The translations under genes were made by a program, and so were the position numbers. A DNA stretch of 64,000 nucleotides. Origin: Halocaridina rubra (Eukaryota > Arthropoda > Malacostraca > Decapoda > Atyidae). The notes below the pieces were generated by a model that was not told where the DNA came from, made no database searches, and worked only from the letters and a program-made list of their open reading frames with translations. Each line of letters starts with the position of its first letter. Within the stretch, counting starts at the first letter, position 1. Positions 55,964 through 64,000 of this stretch are shown here, in pieces. Where the stretch lies: NCBI GenBank assembly GCA_037179515.1, contig JAXCGZ010013685.1, positions 1-64,000 of the forward strand, written 5' to 3'.

Positions 55964-57841
55964 ACATTAACTTCAAAAAGCAGCAATACTGATCAAAAGA
56001 GAAATAATAAAACAATTGCAACAATTATGAGCAAAATTGTAATAACACTAATTATAGTAATAATGAGAAAATTAGAAAAAACATCAATATTATAAGCAAT
56101 TTTGAAAAAAATGAATTAATAAAAGCAATTGGAATGAAAACGACAAAAATAGATATAAAAACAAGATTAGTAACAAAAGGAAAAAAAAAAGATTAATAAA
56201 AACAAAAGTGAATTCACCACCAAAAATCAAAGCAATTGCATTTTTTCACAAAAAAGGTTACATTATCTACTAAAATGAAAAAAAAAAAACGAATATCGTC
56301 AATAACTACGAAAATTAGTATTATATTGTGAAATTCAAACAAAAACTTCATTGATATTACAAAAAAGAATAATGTTATGAATGAAAAAAAATCACTTATA
56401 TCAGCAAAAACAGCAACAATGACAAAAAAATGGGCAAGAACAAAAAAAAATAGTAACAATAGAAGAATAAATGTAACAATAAAGAATAAAACTGTAATAA
56501 TATCAAAATTATAATTATTTGACCAAAACCTCAAAATCAAAAGCAATTGCATTCATAATAGCAATAGTAACAATAATTACTAATTAGCAATATGTATGAA
56601 AATTAAAACGAAAATAAATAAAAATGAGAATTATGTTGGGAGGAGGGTGAAGGTTTCTTAGGTGATGAGGCATGGGACAGAAACAAATGGAGAAAGCTGG
56701 TCAGAAACATCGACCCAACATAAATGTGAGAAAAGATGTAGACGAAGAAAAAGGAGAAGAATGAACCAAAAATGTTGCTATAGTAACAATACCAATCAAA
56801 TGACCAAAACAAAAATAGTAATAAAACAAACGAATATTTTAAAAATAAGAAAATTTTAACAATTTGAAAAAACACCAATATTAACAGCAATTGCATTCAT
56901 ATTATCAATAGTAACAAAAATTACTAATATTAATAATAAGTATGGCAAATAATACTAATATAAATAAATTAAATATCAGAATTAACAAAAGAGTAATATT
57001 TATTAAAAAATATCAGTAATGAAAGCAATATTAGTAATAATATCCAAAATAGCATTAAAATCAGGAATTGTATCGATAAAGGCTAAAGTTGAAATAATAA
57101 AAAAACAGCAACAAAATTATTTGGAACACCAACAATCATAGCTTTTGCAAAATATAAATATTATAAAAATTAACAATAATAGGATAATTCTAACAAAAGT
57201 TGTTAAACATTTTGAAATAAGAATAATGTTGGTAATAAAAAAAAATCACATATACCAGCTAAAGCAGCAATACTGATCAAAATAGCAATTATAAAACCAA
57301 TAGTAACGATTATGAGCAAATGTGTAATAAAACCATTAATTGTAACAGTTGTAATAAAAATAGTAAGTATATCTATAAAGTTGTAAAAGTATCAAATTTA
57401 CACCTACAACATTAATCAAAACAAGAGTATTCTTTTCAGAAATAGTAACATTACCTACTAGAATTATGAATAAATAGGAGGATTCAATCAAAATCTCTCT
57501 AGCCACTAAAAATATGAATAATAATAATCATAATGAAAATGTCATATATAACAGCAAAAGTAGCCATGCTTATACAAATAAACAATAATATAACCAATAA
57601 TGATAATCATGAGGAAAACTGTAATGATAAATGAAAAATGATAGTAACTATCAAAATATCAAAAATATCTGCAGTACTGGCAAAAATGTCAAAAGAAGAG
57701 AAGATAACATCAATAATAAAAGGAATAATAAAAGTTGCAAAGAGAACCCTTGAATATAAAGAACAAATTAGAAGAATAACACAAGTTGTAAAAAAAAAAA
57801 GAATCTAATAATTATTGAAGTCAGAATAATGGAAAAATGTC

Positions 57842-58035
57842 ACGAACTCCCTTTTCTACTAAGGGCTAGGACGGTTGCCTTCTTACGAAGGACTTGTTTT
57901 GGCAGATGTAATCGTTACCCTTACTAACCTCAGTCCGTGACGGGGTGCGAACCCTCGACCTTCCGCTTCAGAATCGCAGACGCTACCATTTTGCCATGGA
58001 GATTACTCTTATGCGTATTTGTGCGTCTTATGCGT
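57842..58035 (-). mobile_element. tRNA-like SINE or tRNA pseudogene inserted in the array
   Basis: GC-richer sequence interrupts the array; the equivalent point at about 60930 lacks it. On the minus strand 58000-57933 folds like a tRNA: TCCATGGC start, A box at 57986-57996, anticodon arm TCTGC/GCGGA around a loop containing TTCTGAA, and B box GGTTCGCACCC at 57943-57953. The acceptor stem has a mismatch (A.C), the anticodon loop is 2 nt too long and no T-run terminator follows, so a functional tRNA is unlikely. About 90 bp of body follow. Confidence 0.6.
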
Positions 58036-60239
58036 ATTTTTAACAATGGAGCAATACTAAAATGACTTTTTTATTTATCGGCAATAACAGAATTATGAAA
58101 GAACTATTAAATATAGCAATAATATCAATAAAGACCAAAATGGCAATACAACTGAAATAGTAACAATGAAGAAGAAAATTGTAATAATAACAAAATTGTA
58201 GCTATCTCATCAAAACACCAAAGTTTAACACTATTGCATTCATATTAGCAAGAGTAAAAATAACTACTAATATTACAATTACGAATGGCAATTTAAGCGA
58301 AAATAATTTAAAAATCTGAAATAACAAAATAATAGTGAAAATGAGAACATAGTAATATAAGCAATATTAAAAATAATGACAATAATAGCAATGAAAGCAA
58401 GAATTGTCATTAAAACGGCCAACGTTGTAATAGTAACAAAATATCAAAATGCTATCCGCCAAAACACCAATATTAAAAAAAAATTGCTTTTTTATTAGCA
58501 AGAGTAACAATAACTACTAATATTGGTAGTAATACTGACAATTCAAACGAAAGCATTTTAAAATTCTGAAATAACAAAATAGTAATGAAAATAAGAACAT
58601 ATCAGTACTATAATCAAAATTAAAAATATTGACCATAAAAGCAATGAAAACAAAAATTGTAACTCTAAAGACCAAAGTTGTAATAATAACAAAATAAGAA
58701 CAAAAATAACTGCAACACCAATAATAAAAGATATTGCATTCATTACAGAAATATTAACATAAACTTCGAAAATTAGTTATCCAAAGAGTAATTCGAACAG
58801 AAATTCTTTAGCCATTAGAAATAAGAATAATGTTAATGATGATAAAATCACTTGTAAGAGCAAAAGCAGCAATACTGATCAATAAAACAAAAATGAAACA
58901 GACAATAACAATTATGAGTTAATTTGTAATAGTAATACTAATTGAAACAATAATTAAAATATAGTAATAATATCAAAATTATTAGCAATAAAAAGCATCA
59001 CTAAGAACAATAGTAACAAAACCTGCCAAAATAATAATAAAGCAAGAACAAATTTGCAATAAAAACGTTTGTTTTTACAGAAATAGCAACATTATCTACT
59101 AAATTAAGAATAAATATTGATATTAACTACAAAAATTATTACATAGGGAAAGTCAAATAAAAATTCTTTAGCCATTAGAAATAAAAATAATGATATTGAT
59201 GACAATATAAATAATATAAAACAATAATGAAACGAATAGTAACAATTATGAGCAAAGTTTTAATAATTACACTAAATGTAACAATACTGACAAAACAGTA
59301 ATAATTTCATTAAGTTGTAATAATAGCAAAAATGGCTTAAAAATCCATAATCAAAATAGTTACATTATTTACAGAAATTGTAAAATTATCTACTAAAGTT
59401 GAAAATAAATATAGGAAATCAAACAAAACTCTCTAGGCATTTTCAATAAGAATAACATTAATGGTGAAAATATAATTTGTAGCAGCAAAAGTTGTAATAC
59501 TGATAAAATAAAGACAATAAGAAAACCAATGATAAAATTTATATGTAAAATTTCAATAATAAATGAAAAATAATTGAATATACCAAAAAAAAAAATATCA
59601 AAACCATTTGCAGAACATGCAAATAAGTCAAAAGATGCAATGACAACATCACTAATAAAAGAAATAATATATATTACCAAAAGGTGCCCATGAATATAAA
59701 GAAGGAATTAAAATAATTACACAAGTAGTAATAAAAATGACCAAAAATAGCAATAATTTTAGAAAAATAGCTATAATGGAAATGTCAATAATAATATCAA
59801 CTGCACGGATAAATTTTATGATTAGTAGTAAATAGAGTAATACTAAGAATACATTTTAACTATCAGCAATAAAATAATATTGAAAGAACTAAAAAGGTAA
59901 CAATGCCACACAAATAAAAAAAAGTAATAAAACAAACGAAAATTGCAATATATCAAAATTGTAAGTATTTGAACAAAAATTTTAAAAGCATTTGCAGTCA
60001 TATTAGTAATAGTAACAATAATTACTAATATTAGTAATAAGCATGACAAATAATACTAATTTAAAAAAATAAATATCAGAATTAACAAAAGAGCAATGTT
60101 GATTAAAAAATATCAGTAATACCGCCAAGATTAGCAATAATGACCAAAACAGCATGAAAATCAGGAATTGTAGCGATAAAGGCTAAAGTTGAAATAATAA
60201 AAAATAAAAAAAATATTTGGAACACCAACAGTCATAGCA

Positions 60240-60296
60240 TTTTTATAGATAGTATTTATATTTTCATAAAGAAAATATAAATACTATCTATAAAAA
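60240..60296. repeat. Perfect 26-bp palindrome
   Basis: Arm 60240-60265 and arm 60271-60296 are exact reverse complements around the loop ATAAA. The equivalent position in the previous unit (about 57140-57170) has only a simple right-arm-like sequence, so the palindrome arose in this unit. Confidence 0.92.
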
Positions 60297-63200
60297 TTTA
60301 GAGTACACTGGATAATTCGAACAAAAGTTCTGAAACATTTAAAGTAAGAATAATGCTGATAATGAGAAAAATCACATATACCAGCTAAAGCAGCAATACT
60401 GATCAAAATAACAATATTAAAAAATACCATTAATTGTAACAATAGTAACAGAAATAGTAATCATATCTTTAAAGTTGTAATAGTAACATATTTACTCCAA
60501 AAACAACAATTAAAGCAAGTGTATTCTTTTCAAAAATAGTAACATTACCTACTAGAATTATGAATAAATAGGGGAATTCAAGCAAAATCTCTCGATACAC
60601 TAAAAATATGAATGATATTAATGATTAAAATGTCATATATAACAGCGAAAGTATCATTGCTGATACAAATAAGCAATAATTAAACCAATTATGATAATCA
60701 CGTGGAACACTGTGATAATAAATGAAAAATGAGAGTAATTACCAAAATGTCAAATATATATATGCAGTGCTGACAAAAAAGTCAAAAGAAGTGATAACAT
60801 CAATAATAAAAAGAATAATAAACATTGCAAAAAGAACCCTTGAATATAAAGAACAAATTAGAATAATGACACAAGTAACAAAAAAGAAGTGAAAACTAAT
60901 AATTATTGAAGCCAGAATAATTGAAAAATGTCAATAATAATATCAATTGTGCCAGGAAAATATTATACTTAGCAGTAATAATGGAGCAATACTAAAATGA
61001 CTTTTTCTTTTAATTATTAGCAATAACAAAATTATGAAAGAAAAATTAAAAGAAGCAATAATATCAATAACGACCAAAATAGCAATACAAATGCAATAGT
61101 AATAATAAAGAAGAATATTGCACAATTGCATTCATATTAGCAATGGTAAAAATAATTACTAATATTAACATTGCGAATGACAATTTCAACGAAAATAATT
61201 AAAAAAATTGAAATAACAATATATTTTTAATATAAGCAATATTAAAAATAATGACCATAATAGCAATGAAAACGAGAATTGCAATAATAAAGGCCAAAGT
61301 TGTAATAGTAACAAATTATCAACAAAATAACTGGAACACCAAAAATTAAAGCAATTGTATTTTTTACAGATATATTAACATAAACTTCAAAACTTAGTTA
61401 TCAATAGAAGAATTCAAACAAAAACTCTTTAGCCATTAGAAATAATAATAATGTTAATGAAGATAAATTAACATGTACCACCAAAAGCGGCAATAATTTA
61501 ACCAATAGCAACAATTAAGAGCAAAATTGTGGTAATTAATCTAAATGTTTAAATAATGATGAAAATAGCAATAATATCAATAAAGTTGTAATAATAGCAA
61601 AAATGGCTCCAACACCAAAATTCAAAGCAATTGCATCTTTTACAGAAATAGCAACATTTTCTACTAAAATTAAAAATAAATGCAGGAATGCAAATAAAAA
61701 CTCATTAGATGATAGAAAATAAGATTTATATTCATGACGAAAAAATCATTTATAAAAGCAACAGTAGCAATACTGATCGAACAAACAATAAACCAATGGT
61801 AATATTTATATGCAAATTAGTAATTTATATGCAAAATAGTAATTACAGAAAATATCAAAAATATCTGAAGAACTGGAAAAGTCAAATGATGTAATTACAA
61901 CATCACTAACAAAACAAGTAATAGAAATAAAATTGACAAAAATAGCAATAATATTAGAAAAGTAAAAATTATTGAAAAATGTCAATAATGAAATCAACTG
62001 TACAAATTAGTTTATATGCTTAGTATTAAATAGAGCAATATTAAAAATGTTTTTTTAATTATCAGCAATAAAATAATATTGAAGGAACCAATAAAAATTA
62101 CAATAGTTGCATTAACGATCAAATTAACAAATGAACAAAAATAGTAACAAAAAAGATGATGCTTGAAATAAGAAATTTGTAAGCATTTTATAAAAGAGCA
62201 TTATTAAGAGCAATTGAATTCATTAGCAAAAGTAACTATAACTACTTTTATTATATATTAGTATGGCAATTCTTACTAAAATAAATAAATTCAAAATCAG
62301 AAATAAAAAAGAGAGTAATGTCAATTAGAAAATTTCAGTAATACCAACAATATTAGCAATAATGACCAAAATAGAAGTAAACACAAGAATTTTTATGATA
62401 AAAGCTAAAGTTGCAATAATAAAAAATAACGGCAACACCAACAATCAAACCTATTGTATTCTTTACAGAAATATAAACATCAACTGCGAAAACTTTGAAA
62501 ATTCGTAATGCTCAGTTGAATTCAAACAGAAACTCTTTAACCATTAGAAATAAGTATAATGTTAATAATGAAAAAAAATCACTTATACCAACAAAAGCAG
62601 CAAACCTGAGCAAAAAAGAAATTAGAAAAAATAGCAAGAATTTTGAGTAAAGTTTTTATAATAACACTAATATTGGAAATATTGATAAATATATTAATAA
62701 TATCAACATTATTAGCAATTAAAATATAGTATTAAGCAAAAGTAAGAAAAAATGACAAAATTTGCAATAAATACAAGAATAGTGACAATAAAGAACAAAG
62801 CTCTAATAATAACACAAATGACTTCAAGCACCAATAATCAAAGAATTGTGGCATTCCCTACAAAGATATTAACATTATCTACTAGACTGAATATATATGT
62901 TAATATTAGCTACGAAAATTAGTAATAAAAAAACCTTAAGCATTTTGAATTAAGAGTAAAGTTGACGAAAAAATATCACATTTAACAGCAAAAGCAGCAA
63001 TAGCAATAAAAAGAACTATAATAAAATATAGAGTAACAATTATGAGCTAATTTGTAATAATACCATTAATTGCAACGATAATAATAAAAAGAGTAATCAT
63101 ATCTATAAAATTGTATTAATAAAAAAAAGTTACTCCAACAACAATAATCAAAGCAAGTGTATGTGTTTTACAGAAATTATAAAAATACCTTCATGAATTA

Positions 63201-64000
63201 GAGTTAAATAGGGGAATTCAAACAAAAACTCTCTAACCACTTGAAATATGAATAATGCTAATGATGAAAATGTCATATAACAATAAATATATGAAATGAG
63301 CAACATTATAACCAATAGTGATGATTATGTGCAAAGTATTAAAAATAAATGACAAAATAGTAATTAAAAAAATATCAAAAATATATCCAGTACTGGCAAT
63401 AAAGTAAAATGATGAGATGATAACATCAATAATATTAACAATGAAAACAAGAATTGCAACCATAAACCCCAAAGTTGTAATAATGACAACCAAAATATCT
63501 GCAACACCAATAGTCAAAGCTATTGTAGGCTATAAAAAAATATTAACATAGACTTTGAAAATTAGATACTCATAGGGGAATTCGAATAAAAACTCTTTAG
63601 TCCTTTGAAATAAGAATAATGTTAATGACAAATAAAGGGGTAAAATACATCAATAATAAACGGAGTAAAAAAAATTAGTCCTTTGAAATAAGAATAATGT
63701 TAATGACAAATAAAGTAAAATTATGAGATGATAACATCAAAATAAAAGGAATAAAAAAATTGCAAAAAGTATCCATGAATATAAAGAACAAATTACAAAA
63801 TAAAACACGTTGTAGTAAAAAAGACAGCTAATAATTTTTGAAAAGAAACAATAATGGAAAAATGTCAATAATAATATGAATTATACAAGGAAACTATCAA
63901 GGCTTGTAGAAATATTTGAGCAATGATAAAATTATATTTTAAGTATCATCTATAACAGAATAATTAAAAAATAATTAAAGATAGCAATAATATCAATAAC

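Larger units (their letters stand above)
55964..64000. repeat. A-rich degenerate array with about 3.1-kb higher-order repeat
   Basis: Plus strand very A-rich, built from trinucleotide-like words (AATAGTAAC, AGCAATAATATCAATAA). Longer phrases return many times: TTTAGCCATTAGAAATAAG, AAAGCAGCAATACTGATCAA, ACAATTATGAGCAAA. Equivalent points lie about 3.1 kb apart: 57061/60161 (TCAGGAATTGTA), 57451/60545 (TTACCTACTAGAATTATG), 57811/60902 (ATTATTGAAG), and a third partial round follows after 62.2 kb with different spacing. No real coding: minus-strand frames are Phe/Ile/Leu-rich because the strand is T-rich. Likely a satellite-type block; it continues past the window end. Confidence 0.75.

Noticed and set aside
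57933..58000. Functional tRNA gene
   Set aside because: Acceptor mismatch, oversized anticodon loop and no T-run terminator; more likely a SINE head or pseudogene.
56214..63517. Minus-strand frames of 60-110 codons coding hydrophobic proteins
   Set aside because: They lie in the A-rich array. Composition (Phe, Ile, Leu, Val) follows from a T-rich strand, starts are random, and repeated peptides such as SDVVI.SFD only reflect the DNA repeat.

Overview
The window is eukaryotic, repeat-dominated DNA with no convincing host gene. Every recognisable protein is a transposable-element product: LINEs of at least three families, a canonical Ty3/gypsy element, a BEL/Pao element and three copies of an unusual Ty3/gypsy family. 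tRNA-derived SINEs, (TTA)n tails and several kilobases of A/T-rich satellite-like DNA fill the rest. The mix looks like an arthropod, and a decapod crustacean is my best guess; that is an impression from repeat style, not proof.

Layout. 1-1290: fragment of a minus-strand LINE, a decayed SINE and silent DNA. 1312-4033 and 14634-15922: one plus-strand APE-type LINE, cut inside its reverse transcriptase (RT) by a 10.6-kb LTR element (copy 1, 4039-14628, minus strand, 5-bp target duplication). 16.4-19.5 kb: pogo/Tigger-like remnants, a minus-strand CR1-like LINE 3' part, an (AT)n run and a LINE tail. 19.5-42.8 kb: a four-level nest. A gypsy element (gag before 21301, pol after 39644) is split by a BEL/Pao element (21302-39643). 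That is split by copy 2 of the unusual gypsy family (26634-38218, plus strand), whose 3' LTR is split by an internally deleted LINE (35959-37881) carrying a SINE. 42.8-44.8 kb: nothing recognised. 44.8-46.8 kb: a minus-strand LINE with another LINE tail inside it. 46798-55963: copy 3, older and truncated, with two RTE-type LINE insertions in its LTR. 55964-64000: an A-rich degenerate array with a roughly 3.1-kb higher-order repeat, a tRNA-like insert and a perfect palindrome.

Main points. The unusual family carries pol domains in the order protease, integrase, RT, RNase H. Its RT is clearly Ty3/gypsy-like, but the order is that of Ty1/copia; this arrangement is known from the Gmr1-like group. 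Copies 1 and 2 share one deletion of the central gag (capsid and nucleocapsid) that copy 3 does not have, so a capsid-less form seems to have retrotransposed repeatedly. Copies 1 and 2 prime from an 18-nt site complementary to the 3' end of tRNA-Lys(UUU). In copy 1, gag and pol lie in one frame and are broken only by two stop codons and two frameshifts in gag.
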